Source: Thalassospira xiamenensis M-5 = DSM 17429
Lineage (GTDB): Bacteria > Pseudomonadota > Alphaproteobacteria > Rhodospirillales > Thalassospiraceae
Length of the DNA stretch: 64,000 nucleotides
NCBI RefSeq assembly: GCF_000300235.2
Contig: NZ_CP004388.1
Coordinates: 1,345,501 to 1,409,500, forward strand
Direction: 5' to 3'
In this document: piece by piece, positions 53,927-64,000 of the stretch
Numbering within the stretch: position 1 is the stretch's first letter
Layout: the number at the start of each line of letters is the position of its first letter
Program-made: the position numbers and the translations under genes
Notes under the pieces: generated by a model
What the model was told of the DNA's origin: nothing
Databases searched by the model: none
The model's input: the letters and a program-made list of their open reading frames with translations, nothing else

Positions 53927-55167
53927 CCTACCGCGGCTCCCTTAATCCTGATCCCGCCAACCCATCGTTCGCCGGTATAAAGTTCCATGAAATTCCGGGT
54001 GCCGGAAAGGATTTCGTGGCCGGTTTCAGTCAGTGACAATATCTGTTCGGGCCAGGGCGTGTGCGGTTGATTGTCGGCGAAGTCAAAAAGCGGTGAGCTG
54101 GTTTGCTTCATATCGGCCAGAATTTCCCGGAACATCAGATCGCCCAGAAACGGTAGCGGTTCGTAAGACAGCATGAGATGACCAAAAACCTTGCCGGCCG
54201 GAAGCGGACCGAAATCGGCAAGGATTTGCAGGGTCAGTTCCTGCGTCAGGCCAAGACCGTTTCCGGGATCGGGCAATTCGCGCAGATGGCGGTCAAGGGC
54301 TGCGATCATGCAGGGGATCGGCGATTGGCCGTTATCGATTATGGCGCGCAGCGCATCGGGCTTTGAGGCACGGATCGCGGGCCAGACCGTTTGACCGCAT
54401 TCCAGCATGGCATCCGAAACCGGTGCACGGGCATTTTCCCAGCACCAGATCAGCAATTCGGGCGAAAGCTGACCTAGGCCGATGAAACGCTCGACCCCGG
54501 GCACCCGATCCACACAGATCAGATCAAGCCGGGTTTGCGGGCGAAGGTTCGCGATGAAATCAAGCAGGAAGACGAGGATCAGCTGATCGTAGCTGTCATG
54601 TTCAAACCACAGCACGACATGATCATAATCGCCCAGTGTCGCAAGACCGGCATATTCGCGTTGCAGGCGCGAAAGTGCATCGGGAAAATCAATGCGATAG
54701 GATGATGCGATAAAACGCGCCCGGGTTTCGATGAAGTCGGGCAGGGGCACATCCGGCACCGGCCCCTGACAGAAGGGATCGGAAAATTCCATGAAAGCAC
54801 CGGCAAACCCGGCCAGTTTCAGGCAATGCGAAATATCCGAGCCACAGCGCAGATGTAGGGTTTCCGCCGTATCAAGCTTTGGCAGGCGGCCCGATGCGAT
54901 CTGGCGCTGATGTTCGGTAATCCGGTCGATATGGGATTTCAGTTTCGGCCAGCTGGCAAAACCGTTTTCGCGCGCAATGACAAGCTGGCTATCGGCCAGT
55001 TGCAGATCATCAATGCTTTTGCCGGGCAGGTGGGTGCTAATGCGGGTTTGGGCATCGCCCTGTTGGGCGCGGGCGGATTTCAGCAGTTCCTTGGCGCGCT
55101 TGCGCTGCTGCTCAAGGTTAAGGCGGCCGTCAAAGATTCCGGATTTCGATGTGCGCGAAGCAGACAT
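53923..55167 (-). CDS. DUF1835 domain protein
   Basis: A 414-residue cytoplasmic protein. Residues 1-85 (LEQQRKRAKELLKSARAQ to GFASWPKLKSHI) match the N-terminal helical segment common in proteins with this and ankyrin-type domains. DUF1835 follows: TLHLRCGSDISHCLKLAGF, DPFCQGPVPDVPL, and HVVLWFEHDSYDQLILVFLLDFI. The C-terminus is of the DUF3658 type (LFDFADNQPHTPWPEQILSLTETGHEIL). The function of the family is unknown. A long hairpin lies between it and ppx. Confidence 0.82.
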   Translation of the reverse strand: MSASRTSKSGIFDGRLNLEQQRKRAKELLKSARAQQGDAQTRISTHLPGKSIDDLQLADSQLVIARENGFASWPKLKSHIDRITEHQRQIASGRLPKLDTAETLHLRCGSDISHCLKLAGFAGAFMEFSDPFCQGPVPDVPLPDFIETRARFIASSYRIDFPDALSRLQREYAGLATLGDYDHVVLWFEHDSYDQLILVFLLDFIANLRPQTRLDLICVDRVPGVERFIGLGQLSPELLIWCWENARAPVSDAMLECGQTVWPAIRASKPDALRAIIDNGQSPIPCMIAALDRHLRELPDPGNGLGLTQELTLQILADFGPLPAGKVFGHLMLSYEPLPFLGDLMFREILADMKQTSSPLFDFADNQPHTPWPEQILSLTETGHEILSGTRNFMELYTGERWVGGIRIKGAAVG

Positions 55168-55299
55168 ACGATTCCCCTGTGCTTAAGCCTGTGTCCGCCA
55201 GACAGGCAAGGAAACCGTGTGGTTCATATGTCGATTAGACCGGGCGCAGCCCTTTCCGCGGACGGGGTGCTTTGGGAAGCAAGGGCACCATAGCATTGC

Positions 55300-55336
55300 G
55301 GGCTTTCCGGTTCAAAATAAATGAACCGGAAAGCCC
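55300..55336. repeat. Perfect 15-bp hairpin between ppx and the DUF1835 gene
   Basis: GGGCTTTCCGGTTCA (55300-55314) and TGAACCGGAAAGCCC (55322-55336) pair perfectly around a 7-nt A/T loop. It lies 24 nt after the ppx stop. There is no T-run after it on the minus strand, so it may stabilise the ppx 3' end or serve as a Rho-assisted stop. Confidence 0.7.
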
Positions 55337-55359
55337 TGAATAAACAGAAGGAAACAGGA

Positions 55360-56856
55360 TCAGGGCTGGGGAAGCTGATCGACAATCACGACCCTGCTGT
55401 CGCAATCCATCAGTTTGGCAAGCTTCGATAAACGCTGTTCAACGACTTCACCGTTAAGTGCCGCGAAGTCCCTGTGCATCTGAAGTGTAAGCGTCTTGTC
55501 TTCATGAACAAGCGCCGTACCGGGAAGGATGCCTTCAACACCCCCCGAAAGGGTATGGCCAAGGCGGATGGCGTGACCGTAAAGGCGGCCAATCGCACGC
55601 GTGTCTTCGTCAAGCAGACGGTCGCTTGACTCGTCACCCTTGAAATTGCCGGTATAGCGTGACCCGATGGTATAAGCGAGGAACACCCGGTCATGATGGT
55701 TCAGATCAAGATAGGGGTGATGCAGGATGCGGTTATAGCTCTGGATCGCGCGGTAATCGGGGTGTTCGCTCCATCCAACGTCGCCGATGATGCAGGCGGC
55801 AAGGCGCAGACGGCCAAGATTCCCAGGCTGATCGCGGAAAATCGGTGCCGACCAGCGATACAGTTCTTCACCATGCTGATGGAACCTTTCGCCATCTTCG
55901 GCAAAGCTGAGACAGGCATCAAGCAATGGATCACGTTCGCGCAATTCATCGGGCAGGGCTTCGTACATCCAGCCTTCGCGAAGCCCGTGACTGGAAAACA
56001 CGACCTCCTTGGCCTGCATGCGTTCAAGCAGCAGGTTCATGACAAGCCCCGCATGAGGCAGGCTATCAATACGGCGTTTGGAAACACCGCCCACCTTGTC
56101 AAGCGACACGCGGCTCTGCTGGGATATGATATGCGTCAGTTCGGCGATTTCGGCACGTGGCATGGTCAGGTTATGCACCACCGAAATCGGATAATTTTCC
56201 TGGGCGATATAAAGCTTGGCAATCGAACGCCACGAACCACCAACCGCAATCAATGGCTTGCCCGCTCCTTCATGCAGCCAGTCGATGCTTTCAAGGTGGG
56301 TTTTGACTTCGGCTTCCAGACGGGCACGGTCCGAACCAAATACCGCATGCAGGCGCATGGCACCCAACGGAACGCTGACGCGTTTTTTGATCTCGCCTTC
56401 ATCAAGCAATACCAGTTCCAGCGACCCGCCACCGATATCACCAACAATGCCGGTTGCGCGCCGATCCCCCGAAATCACGCCAAGGGCGGAAAGGCGGGCT
56501 TCTTCAAGGCCGTCAATGACCTTGACGGTCAGGCCGGTCTCGGCAAGGACCCGATCACAAAAAGCCTGTCCGTCGCTGGCGGCACGGACAGCCGCGGTCG
56601 CCAGGATGTCGACCCGTGTGACCTTCATCGCGCGGAGCAACCGGGCAAAACGCCGCAGGGCGGCGGTTGCCATTTCAACACCTTCGGGGTTGAGACGGCC
56701 GGTGTTTTCGGGGTCGCGCCCCAGACCGCACATCACCTTTTCGTTAAAAATCGGGGCCGGTGCGCGTGTCATGCCATCAAACACAACAAGACGCACCGAG
56801 TTCGAGCCAACATCAATGATGGCGATACGGTTGGAAACCCTTTGGTCAGTCAGCAT
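55360..56856 (-). CDS. ppx: Exopolyphosphatase (Ppx/GppA family)
   Basis: A 498-residue enzyme that releases phosphate from the end of polyphosphate, and may also act on pppGpp. The ASKHA-type N-terminus is RIAIIDVGSNSVRLVVFDG; GDIGGGSLELVLLDEG is the second phosphate loop; an HD-like C-terminal domain includes GDVGWSEHPDY. It follows ppk1 by 26 nt on the same strand, so the synthesis and breakdown enzymes are co-transcribed. Confidence 0.94.
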   Translation of the reverse strand: MLTDQRVSNRIAIIDVGSNSVRLVVFDGMTRAPAPIFNEKVMCGLGRDPENTGRLNPEGVEMATAALRRFARLLRAMKVTRVDILATAAVRAASDGQAFCDRVLAETGLTVKVIDGLEEARLSALGVISGDRRATGIVGDIGGGSLELVLLDEGEIKKRVSVPLGAMRLHAVFGSDRARLEAEVKTHLESIDWLHEGAGKPLIAVGGSWRSIAKLYIAQENYPISVVHNLTMPRAEIAELTHIISQQSRVSLDKVGGVSKRRIDSLPHAGLVMNLLLERMQAKEVVFSSHGLREGWMYEALPDELRERDPLLDACLSFAEDGERFHQHGEELYRWSAPIFRDQPGNLGRLRLAACIIGDVGWSEHPDYRAIQSYNRILHHPYLDLNHHDRVFLAYTIGSRYTGNFKGDESSDRLLDEDTRAIGRLYGHAIRLGHTLSGGVEGILPGTALVHEDKTLTLQMHRDFAALNGEVVEQRLSKLAKLMDCDSRVVIVDQLPQP

Positions 56857-56882
56857 GCGGTTGGTTGAACCTGCCTGTTTTC

Positions 56883-59030
56883 TTAGTCATCAAGCTGCAG
56901 CACGGGGACATTTGGATCTTCCTCGCTAAGCGCGCTGCCACGGCCCGAAAGTGACGGGTTGGTCATGAAATACTGGTGAGAGGAGAAAGCATTTTCATCG
57001 GCTTCGCACCGCTCGTAAGTCCCGTCGGGCTGCAGGTACCAAGCCTGCGCCGTATCTTTCAGATTTGCAATCATGATCTGTTCGACAATCTGGCGCTGGC
57101 AGGTGGGGTTTTCCACCGGGACCAGTGTTTCGACACGACGGTTAAGGTTGCGCGGCATCCAGTCGGCAGATGAAATAAACGCCTTGGCCTTGCGCGACGG
57201 CAGTTTTGCGCCGTTTGCAAAGACGACAATGCGCGAATGTTCAAGGAACCGACCGACGATGGATTTGACCCGAATATTTTCCGATAACCCCGGCACACCG
57301 GGCCGCAAACAGCAGATGCCGCGCACGACCAGTTCGATATGAACCCCGCACTGGCTGGCGCGATAAAGCGCGTCAATCACCACCGGATCAACAAGGCTGT
57401 TCATCTTGGCCCAGATGCCCGCCGGTTTGCCCGCCTGACAGTTTTCGATCTCCTGATCGATATGGGCAAGCAGGGTCGGGCGAAGCGTATGCGGCGCGAT
57501 GGCAATCTTTTCAAGCGACCGCGGGGTGGCATAACCGGTCATGAAATTAAAGATGCTGGCCGCGTCACGACCCAATGCCGGATCGCACGAGAAGAACGAA
57601 ATATCGGTATAGAATTTCGCAGTGATCGGGTGATAGTTGCCGGTCCCGAAATGGACATAGGTCCGAAGCCCGTGGCTTTCGCGCCTGACCACCAGTGACA
57701 CCTTGGCATGCGTTTTCCAGTCAAGGAAGCCATAGACCACCTGACAACCGGCACGTTCAAGATCGGCCGCCCAGCGCAGGTTGGCTTCCTCGTCAAAGCG
57801 GGCCTTGAGCTCCACCATCGCCGTTACCGATTTGCCCGCTTCGGCAGCCGCAATCAGGGCCTTGACGATCGGGCTGTTTTCCGATGTGCGATAAAGGGTC
57901 TGCTTGATGGTGACGACTTCGGGGTCACGCGCAGCCTGCAACAGGAACTGCACGACGACGTCGAAATCCTCGAACGGGTGGTGAACCACCAGATCCTTTT
58001 TGCTGATCGCGGCAAAGCAATCGCCGCCAAAGTCGCGCACCCGTTCGGGATAACGCGCGCCATAGGGCGGGAACAGTAGATCATGATGCAGATCGGAATC
58101 GATCAGCTGTTTGACATCGACAAGCCCGACAAGCCCGTCGACCTTGACGACTTCTTCGGGGGCGACAGAAAGTTCGTCGACCACGAAATCCAGAAGGTCT
58201 TCTGGCATCTCGGCATTGACTTTAAGCCGGATGATGCTGCCGCGGCGACGACGCTTCAGCGCGGTCTTGAAAACGCGCACGAGATCTTCGGCTTCTTCTT
58301 CGATTTCAACGTCCGAGTCACGGATAACGCGGAACAGGCCGTGTTCGATCATGTCGAAACCGGGGAACAGCTTGTTAAGGTAAAGGACAATCGCCTGTTC
58401 CAGCGGCAGATACCGTTCGGTCCGGCCCGGCATGCGCAGGAAACGGCCGATTTTCGGCGGCACCGGGATCAGCCCGCGCATGTTGTGACCATCCGCCGGG
58501 TCAAACAGCTGCATGACGATCGCAAAGCCAAGGTTCGGAATGAACGGGAAGGGATGGGATGGATCAATGGCAAGCGGCGTTAAGGTCGGGAAGATTTCGC
58601 GCATGAAATAGCCGTCAAGCCATTTGCGGTCGGTCTGGGTCAAATCATCCGGTCTGATCACCGAAATCCCGTGCTTGTCCATCTCGCTGCTAAGCTGCTG
58701 CCAGATGCGCTGCTGATCCTGCATCAACTGGCTGGCATCATAGGTGATGGCGCGCAGCTGCTCGGACGGGCTCATGCCATCCTGGCTGACCTTGGTCATG
58801 CCCGCACGCAGCTGCCCGACAAGACCTGCGACGCGAACCATATAGAATTCGTCAAGGTTGCTGGCGGAAATCGACAGGAAACGCAGGCGTTCCAGCAACG
58901 GGTGACGTTTGTTTTGTGCCTCTTCAAGGACGCGGCCGTTAAAGGCCAGCCACGAAAGTTCGCGGTTTATAAAGCGCTTGTCCGAATCAAGTGTGATGGC
59001 GCTTGATTGAATAACGGCGGCGTGGGTCAC
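56883..59030 (-). CDS. ppk1: Polyphosphate kinase 1
   Basis: A 715-residue enzyme that makes polyphosphate from [25 protein letters not shown] and [20 protein letters not shown] are the N domain; [39 protein letters not shown] in part, the [12 protein letters not shown] histidine (autophosphorylated) and [20 protein letters not shown] are the C domains. GTG 59030 is taken as the start because AGGAGG precedes it by 6 nt; the frame is open to 59126. It forms one operon with ppx. Confidence 0.94.
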   Translation of the reverse strand: MTHAAVIQSSAITLDSDKRFINRELSWLAFNGRVLEEAQNKRHPLLERLRFLSISASNLDEFYMVRVAGLVGQLRAGMTKVSQDGMSPSEQLRAITYDASQLMQDQQRIWQQLSSEMDKHGISVIRPDDLTQTDRKWLDGYFMREIFPTLTPLAIDPSHPFPFIPNLGFAIVMQLFDPADGHNMRGLIPVPPKIGRFLRMPGRTERYLPLEQAIVLYLNKLFPGFDMIEHGLFRVIRDSDVEIEEEAEDLVRVFKTALKRRRRGSIIRLKVNAEMPEDLLDFVVDELSVAPEEVVKVDGLVGLVDVKQLIDSDLHHDLLFPPYGARYPERVRDFGGDCFAAISKKDLVVHHPFEDFDVVVQFLLQAARDPEVVTIKQTLYRTSENSPIVKALIAAAEAGKSVTAMVELKARFDEEANLRWAADLERAGCQVVYGFLDWKTHAKVSLVVRRESHGLRTYVHFGTGNYHPITAKFYTDISFFSCDPALGRDAASIFNFMTGYATPRSLEKIAIAPHTLRPTLLAHIDQEIENCQAGKPAGIWAKMNSLVDPVVIDALYRASQCGVHIELVVRGICCLRPGVPGLSENIRVKSIVGRFLEHSRIVVFANGAKLPSRKAKAFISSADWMPRNLNRRVETLVPVENPTCQRQIVEQIMIANLKDTAQAWYLQPDGTYERCEADENAFSSHQYFMTNPSLSGRGSALSEEDPNVPVLQLDD

Positions 59031-59225
59031 GCTGTGCCTCCTGCGAAAGTGGGTTTGTGTCCTTGAAATAAAGCGACAGGTCCCGGTTGCGATTGGAGTA
59101 TAGGATAACTGCTTGTCGGGGTGCAATTTTCTTAAATTTTTAAGTCAGTTTTCTTGGTGGCTTCACAGCGCCCGATGTGGCATGCAAAAGTCTGCTTTCC
59201 TTAAGATCACCGGATACCCGATTTT

Positions 59226-59762
59226 ATGAAGACATTGCTTCTGCTCAGGCATGCAAAATCAAGCTGGACCGATCCGTCCCGATCCGATCACGACCGGGAA
59301 CTGAACCGGCGCGGCGAAAAGGCGGCCCCGGTGATGGGGCGCTATTTGCATGAACAGGGGCTGGTGCCCGATCTGATCTGGTGTTCAACCGCCGAACGTG
59401 CGGTCCAGACATTAACCCTGCTGGGGCGCGATTTTGCCAGTGCATCCGACGTGATCTACAGCGAAGACCTTTATATGGCGAACGAGGCCGTGCTGCTTGA
59501 AAGCCTTGGGCACACCCATGACGAGGCCCGCTGTGTAATGATGATCGGCCATAATCCGGGACTTGCCGATTTCGCCGCCCGGCTGTTTGGCGAGGGCGAT
59601 GGCGAGGCATTGCTGGAAATGAACCGTAAATATCCGACCTGCGGGCTTTGCCAGTATGAATTTGATGTTGATCATTGGGCGGACGTTCGGTTTGAGGCCG
59701 GGCGCCTGATTCGCTTTGTAAAGGTCAAGGATTTGCAGGGGATCGGTGCGCCGCCGACCTGA
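59226..59762 (+). CDS. SixA-like phosphohistidine phosphatase
   Basis: A 178-residue histidine-phosphatase-superfamily protein. The RHG-type motif is LLLRHAKSSWTDPSRSDHDRELNRRG with H9 as the nucleophile, and MMIGHNPGLADFA carries the second catalytic histidine. The length and RHAKS motif match the SixA group, which dephosphorylates phosphohistidine on signalling or PTS proteins. It is divergent from ppk1, and its partner kinase is not in the window. Confidence 0.87.
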   Translation: MKTLLLLRHAKSSWTDPSRSDHDRELNRRGEKAAPVMGRYLHEQGLVPDLIWCSTAERAVQTLTLLGRDFASASDVIYSEDLYMANEAVLLESLGHTHDEARCVMMIGHNPGLADFAARLFGEGDGEALLEMNRKYPTCGLCQYEFDVDHWADVRFEAGRLIRFVKVKDLQGIGAPPT

Positions 59763-60008
59763 AATTCCGGCCCGCAATGCAGACCATTGCGACGGGCACT
59801 TGACGGCGGGGCTTTGGCAGCGTTTTATACCGCAGAATTTCAAGCGCCGCGTCGCGCAAACAGACAGATCACCCGATTTAAGCCCCCCGAATTGACCGGG
59901 GTGGCTGGATTGCGGTGCTTTTTTGTTTGACAGCGCGGTGCAGCCATGCACCTTTGCGCCAAATTTGTGGCCCAAAATACGAAGCATACAAAGCAACCTG
60001 GAAAGACC

Positions 60009-61796
60009 ATGCATCCTTATCGTTCACACAATTGTAATGCGTTGCGCGCCTCTGACGCCGATGCGGAAGTGCGCCTGTCCGGCTGGATCCACCGCAAGCG
60101 CGACCACGGCAACCTTCTGTTTGTCGATTTGCGCGACCATTACGGCATCACCCAGATCGTGATCGATATTTCAAGCCCGCTTTTCGCGGTTCTTGAAAAG
60201 TCGCGCGCCGAAAGTGTGATCACGGTGGACGGCAAGGTCGTCAAACGTACCGCCGAAACCGTCAACCCGAACCTGCCGACCGGCGAGATCGAGGTTTATG
60301 CATCGAACATCGAAGTCCAGTCGTCGGCCGACGTGCTGCCGATGCCGGTCTTTGGCGATGCCGAATATGGCGAGGAAATCCGCCTGCGTCACCGTTACCT
60401 TGATCTGCGTCGCGAAAGTGTTCATTCGAACATCGTTCTGCGCTCGCGCGTGATTTCGGCGATGCGTCAGAAAATGACCGCACAGGGATTTTTGGAAATC
60501 CAGACCCCGATCCTGACGGCAAGCTCGCCGGAAGGTGCGCGTGACTTCTTGGTGCCGTCGCGCATGCATCCGGGCAAATTTTATGCCCTGCCGCAGGCCC
60601 CCCAGCAGTTCAAACAGCTACTGATGGTTTCGGGCTTTGACCGTTATTTCCAGATCGCACCGTGCTTCCGCGATGAAGACGCCCGTGCCGACCGCTCCCC
60701 GGGCGAGTTCTATCAGCTCGACTTCGAGATGGCCTTTGCCACCCAGGACGATGTGTTTGATGCGATTGAGCCGGTTCTTCATGACATCTTCGTCGAATTC
60801 GGCGGTGGTCGTGATGTAACACCGCTTCCGTTCCCGCGCATTCCGTTTGATGAATCGATGGCGAAATACGGCTCGGACAAACCCGACCTTCGCAACCCGA
60901 TCATCCTGTCTGACGTGACCGAAGCCTTCCGCGGTTCGAATTTCGGCATCTTTGCCTCGAACATCGAAAAGGGTTCGGTGGTTCGCGCCATTCCGGCACC
61001 GGGGGCCGCTGGCCGCCCGCGCAGCTTCTTTGACAAGCTCAATGCCTGGGCCCGCGAAGAAGGGGCGGCAGGTCTTGGTTACATCGTTTACGATGAAAAC
61101 GGCGAAGCCAAAGGCCCGATTGCCAAGAACCTCGATGCCGAACGCATCGCAAAGATCAAGGAAGTGACTGGTGTTGCGAATGGCGATGCGGTCTTCTTTG
61201 CCTGTGACAAGGAACTGGCAGCAGCCAAATTTGCCGGCAAGTCGCGCGACAAGGTTTGCGATGAACTGGGCCTTCGCGAAGACGGCATGTTCAAATTCTG
61301 CTGGATCGTTGATTTCCCGATGTACGAGGAAGACGACGACGGCAAGATCGAATTCAGCCACAACCCGTTCTCGATGCCGCAAGGCGGTCTTGAAGCCCTT
61401 GAAACCATGAACCCGCTTGATATCAAGGCGTGGCAGTATGACATCGTGTGTAACGGTATCGAACTGTCGTCCGGTGCCATTCGTAACCACCGCCCGGACA
61501 TCATGTACAAGGCGTTCGAGATTGCCGGTTATGGCAAGGAAGTCGTTGATGACCGCTTTGGCGGCATGATCAACGCGTTCAAATTCGGCGCACCGCCGCA
61601 CGGTGGTTCTGCCCCGGGTGTGGACCGTATTGTGATGCTTCTGGCTGACGAGCCGAACATTCGCGAAGTCATTGCCTTCCCGCTGAACCAGCAGGCGCAG
61701 GATCTGATGATGAATGCCCCGGCCGAGGTCGATGACCGCCAGCTTAAAGAATTGCATCTGCGGGTGCAGCTTCCGCCGAAAATCAAAAAAGACTGA
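60009..61796 (+). CDS. aspS: Aspartyl-tRNA synthetase
   Basis: A 595-residue class II synthetase of bacterial type. The start [34 protein letters not shown] is followed by the OB-fold anticodon domain (to about 110), motif 2 [24 protein letters not shown] in part, an inserted GAD domain (about 300-420) and motif 3 [15 protein letters not shown]. The ATG at 60009 is chosen over the upstream frame opening at 59946. In bacteria with GatCAB this enzyme may be non-discriminating; the sequence alone does not settle it. A terminator follows. Confidence 0.96.
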   Translation: MHPYRSHNCNALRASDADAEVRLSGWIHRKRDHGNLLFVDLRDHYGITQIVIDISSPLFAVLEKSRAESVITVDGKVVKRTAETVNPNLPTGEIEVYASNIEVQSSADVLPMPVFGDAEYGEEIRLRHRYLDLRRESVHSNIVLRSRVISAMRQKMTAQGFLEIQTPILTASSPEGARDFLVPSRMHPGKFYALPQAPQQFKQLLMVSGFDRYFQIAPCFRDEDARADRSPGEFYQLDFEMAFATQDDVFDAIEPVLHDIFVEFGGGRDVTPLPFPRIPFDESMAKYGSDKPDLRNPIILSDVTEAFRGSNFGIFASNIEKGSVVRAIPAPGAAGRPRSFFDKLNAWAREEGAAGLGYIVYDENGEAKGPIAKNLDAERIAKIKEVTGVANGDAVFFACDKELAAAKFAGKSRDKVCDELGLREDGMFKFCWIVDFPMYEEDDDGKIEFSHNPFSMPQGGLEALETMNPLDIKAWQYDIVCNGIELSSGAIRNHRPDIMYKAFEIAGYGKEVVDDRFGGMINAFKFGAPPHGGSAPGVDRIVMLLADEPNIREVIAFPLNQQAQDLMMNAPAEVDDRQLKELHLRVQLPPKIKKD

Positions 61797-61817
61797 TTGC
61801 TGTCTTTTGATGACGAT

Positions 61818-61853
61818 AAAAACGGTCCGGAAATTTCCGGGCCGTTTTTGTTT
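61818..61853 (+). terminator. Intrinsic terminator after aspS
   Basis: AAAAACGG-T-CCGG and CCGG-G-CCGTTTTT pair with one G-T wobble around AAATTT, ending in a TTTTTGTTTG run. It lies 22 nt past the aspS stop. Confidence 0.9.
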
Positions 61854-61942
61854 GTCTATTGACCTTCGATGCTTACGTAATCTTAACCCGCCGTAATCCA
61901 CATTCAGGGTGGAACAATTTATATCCTGCGGGGGATTACGGT

Positions 61943-62860
61943 TTGAAAAAGATACTTGTGGTGGTGGCACCGTTGGCTTTGGCGGCGTGCGGTGGTCCGG
62001 TCGAACTGACCGTTGCCAAGCTGGCCGGCGATCTGATCAGCTATGTGACCACGGGCAAAAGCACCACCGATCATGCGGTTTCAGCGGTTGCCGAGCGCGA
62101 TTGCGCCCTGCATCGCCCGCTATTTGAAGAAGACGTCTGCCGCGATAATGTCGTGCTCGATGATGCGGTTGCGCTGGCCGAACCGGGCGCACCATCGGTG
62201 AAACAGAAAATCCGCGACGCCGAACCTGCAATTTATGCCGTTAACGCACCCGGCGAAGACTGGTCAAATCCCAAAGCCGGTGCCCGCACATCGGCCGTGA
62301 TTGTCCAAACCGATCTGCCGCCGCGCGCAACCTCCCATGCCGAAGCGACCGTTGTTCCGCAAACAGCCCCGGTCGAAATCGCCAGCGCACAGGCGCAGTT
62401 CACCCCCGATCATGACCGTACCCCGCTTCGCAACGAAGGTCCCCTTGATCCGCAGGGCGAAGCCGATGCCGCGGTTGCCGGATATGTCGCCCCGCCAAAG
62501 CCGGTCGCACCTGTTGCCAAAACCCAAACCGCCGCCCTGACCGATACCGGCATCATGAACGACGAGGTCAGCGTGATCGCGCCGGAAAACGCCGGGCAGG
62601 ACAAGCTTGTTGCAGTGCCGCTGCCGGGAGACTATGTAATACTGGCAAGCTTTGCCGATCAGCTGCGCGCGCAAAATGCCCTGTCGCTTTACCGTGAATA
62701 TCAGCCGCGCCTGATCAGTGCGACGGTTGCGGGCCGCGAATATCTTCGTGTTGCTGTTGGTCCGCTTTCGCATGAGCATGCAAAAGATTTACGCCATCTT
62801 GCTGCCAAAAAGGGTGTCAAAGATCCCTGGATTGTCGGGATCGACGCTGCCGGAGAATAG
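61943..62860 (+). CDS. SPOR-domain lipoprotein
   Basis: A 305-residue protein starting with TTG at 61943 after GGGGGA. The first 16 residues are a lipoprotein signal with lipobox LALAAC (C16). The middle (about 40-225) is a P/A-rich, poorly conserved stretch; the C-terminal 75 residues are a SPOR domain (DYVILASFADQLRAQNALSLYREYQPRLIS, then EYLRVAVGPLSHEHAKDLRHLA), which binds denuded glycan at division sites. So it is probably an envelope or division protein. The EipB gene follows after 2 nt. Confidence 0.82.
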   Translation: MKKILVVVAPLALAACGGPVELTVAKLAGDLISYVTTGKSTTDHAVSAVAERDCALHRPLFEEDVCRDNVVLDDAVALAEPGAPSVKQKIRDAEPAIYAVNAPGEDWSNPKAGARTSAVIVQTDLPPRATSHAEATVVPQTAPVEIASAQAQFTPDHDRTPLRNEGPLDPQGEADAAVAGYVAPPKPVAPVAKTQTAALTDTGIMNDEVSVIAPENAGQDKLVAVPLPGDYVILASFADQLRAQNALSLYREYQPRLISATVAGREYLRVAVGPLSHEHAKDLRHLAAKKGVKDPWIVGIDAAGE

Positions 62861-62862
62861 AG

Positions 62863-63756
62863 TTGCCAGTTATTACGGTTTGTCCTGAAAATCGACAGCG
62901 TTCCGTCTTCGGGGCGCTGATCTTTTGTGTTGCCCTGGCGGGATGTTCCGCGCAGGCAGGGCAATCCTTTGCCGCCGGTCCGGGCGGTTTTGACCCGGCC
63001 CATGTGCGCAAGGCGGCTGATATACAGGCCGAACTGGTGCCGCATGTGGCGGAATACCGGTTTTCGATGGTGTCATCGGATGTCGGCAGCTCCGTTGTCG
63101 GTGTGCGCGGTGCGCTGGGTTACCGGTTTGAAAAGGTTTGTGATGGCTGGATCACCGAGATGCAGCATCTGATGGTTCTGCAAGGGGCCGAGGGCGGTTC
63201 GATCAATTCCGCCTATTCGATGACCCAGTGGGAAAACTTTGACGGATCGAAATACCGCTTCCGCATGCGTGATTATCTCGACGGTGTACAGGTCGACGAG
63301 GTTGTTGGCGATGCGGTGCGTGACAAGGACAAGGTTCTTGTGACCTACGAAGTCCCGGTCGAAGTGACCGAGGAACTGCCGGCCGATACCATGTTCCCGA
63401 CCCAGCATTCCCTAACCCTGCTGAAGCGCGCGCTTCAGGGGGATAAATTTGCCAATGATCTGGTGTTTGATGGCAGTGGCGATACACCGACCAACCGGAT
63501 TGCCGCGGTGATTTCGGCAGCCAGACCATCGCAGAACACGGCCGAAGATGCCGATGGTATCGCAAATCGGCCCTATCACAGCCTTAACCTGGCCTATTAC
63601 CCGCTTGGCAATGCCGAAAACGGCCCGTCGACCGAGATTGCGGTTGATTTCGGTGAAAACGGTGTTGCCCAGGAACTGCGGATGAATTACGGCAGTTTCC
63701 GCGTGCGCGGCGACCTTCAGAAAGTCACGCGGCTTGCTGCCCCCGAATGCGGTTAG
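62863..63756 (+). CDS. eipB: EipB / DUF1849 envelope integrity protein
   Basis: A 297-residue exported protein starting with TTG at 62863, two nt after the SPOR gene stop, with GGAGAA upstream. The DUF1849 pattern is visible: ELVPHVAEYRFSMVSSDVGSSVVGVRGALGYRFEKVCDGW, then LMVLQGAEGG and PADTMFPTQHSLTLL. The single conserved disulfide pair is C93 and C296. In Brucella EipB is a periplasmic beta-spiral protein needed for envelope stability. Here the signal ends in LAGCS (C28), so it may be a lipoprotein. Confidence 0.85.
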   Translation: MPVITVCPENRQRSVFGALIFCVALAGCSAQAGQSFAAGPGGFDPAHVRKAADIQAELVPHVAEYRFSMVSSDVGSSVVGVRGALGYRFEKVCDGWITEMQHLMVLQGAEGGSINSAYSMTQWENFDGSKYRFRMRDYLDGVQVDEVVGDAVRDKDKVLVTYEVPVEVTEELPADTMFPTQHSLTLLKRALQGDKFANDLVFDGSGDTPTNRIAAVISAARPSQNTAEDADGIANRPYHSLNLAYYPLGNAENGPSTEIAVDFGENGVAQELRMNYGSFRVRGDLQKVTRLAAPECG

Positions 63757-63797
63757 GCACAAACCGGATTATTGCCGCAATAACGGCCCGATAACGC

Positions 63798-63831
63798 AAA
63801 AAAGCCTGCCGGATGTCCGACAGGCTTTTTT
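63798..63831 (+). terminator. Intrinsic terminator after eipB
   Basis: AAAAAAGCCTG with CAGGCTTTTTT and an inner CGGA/TCCG pair, ending in a T-run. It stands between eipB and the convergent ArsR-type gene. Confidence 0.93.
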
Positions 63832-63853
63832 GTGGGGGAAGTTCCATAAAGTC

Positions 63854-64000
63854 TTAGGCGGCGACGGCGCTGCTGTCGTCGCGGCAATACAGACCATAAA
63901 GTGTCTTGATGACGGTGACGGCTTCATCGCCTTGCAGCGAATAAAAGATCGTCTGTGCCTCGCGCCGGGTTTTAACCAGCTTGTCCCGCCGCAATCTTGC
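63854..64000 (-). CDS. ArsR-family regulator, N-terminal part outside window
   Basis: The last 48 residues of a regulator are visible and the 5' end lies beyond the right edge. LVKTRREAQTIFYSLQGDEAV is the wing of an ArsR winged helix, followed by the helix VIKTLYGLYCRDDSS with a cysteine. The RREAQTIFYSL and LYGLYC patterns are of the BigR/SqrR-like group that senses sulfide or redox state, but the second key cysteine would lie outside the window. Confidence 0.78.
   Translation of the reverse strand, partial: ARLRRDKLVKTRREAQTIFYSLQGDEAVTVIKTLYGLYCRDDSSAVAA

Noticed and set aside
60618..61970. 450-residue open frame on the - strand over aspS
   Set aside because: Antisense to aspS; long open shadows are common at this G+C and codon bias.

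Overview
The window is about 58% G+C bacterial chromosome. It most resembles a marine alphaproteobacterium of the Rhodospirillales, with Thalassospira as my best guess from memory (not checked by search). Pointers are HdaA, a DUF1849/EipB protein, two aa3-type cytochrome oxidase subunit IV microproteins, a SAM-II riboswitch and the housekeeping order pepA, holC, ABC-F, ndk, purNM, DUF2066, perM, hdaA, rnd, ppx, ppk, aspS. No rRNA, tRNA or CRISPR array was seen. Both edges cut genes: tsaC on the left and an ArsR-type regulator on the right.

Layout. 1-8.5 kb: tsaC (partial), an MFS carrier, cysQ, a GlxA/AraC regulator divergent from a rhodanese, a GNAT enzyme, and the AmmeMemoRadiSam genes (a Memo-AMMECR1 fusion followed by DUF2750, divergent from the radical-SAM gene). 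8.5-13.6 kb: GNAT, nnrS, pepA, a secreted unknown and holC. 13.6-17.4 kb: a three-gene operon built around a bacterial protein-arginine deiminase (PAD) with all expected catalytic residues, flanked by two proteins I do not recognise. 17.5-20.1 kb: a SAM-II riboswitch and terminator controlling metNIQ. 20.2-28.9 kb: DUF2339 membrane protein, DUF899, an MFS/GNAT pair, an ArsR/AHSA1 pair, a LysE exporter and a VOC protein.

29.0-36.9 kb is accessory: arsR-acr3-arsC-arsH, then an autotransporter with 75-nt repeats, an AraC regulator, a decayed second copy of the arsH 3' end with its own terminator, and an RTX-repeat protein. The autotransporter/AraC pair is therefore bracketed by two copies of the arsH end. 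36.9-44.2 kb returns to core genes (ABC-F, ndk, two oxidase microproteins missed by length cut-offs, purN, purM), interrupted by an IS1182-type element.

44.4-64 kb is mostly core: DUF2066, perM, hdaA, a RimB-like/RimK/M14 deacylase set, rnd, an NmrA-like oxidoreductase with an NTF2-like partner and divergent LysR regulator, DUF1835, ppx, ppk1, sixA-like, aspS, a SPOR lipoprotein and EipB.

The genes most likely to reward work are the PAD operon, the Memo-AMMECR1/radical-SAM locus, and the RimK locus with its two hydrolases. All functions are read from sequence and family knowledge. No search was run.
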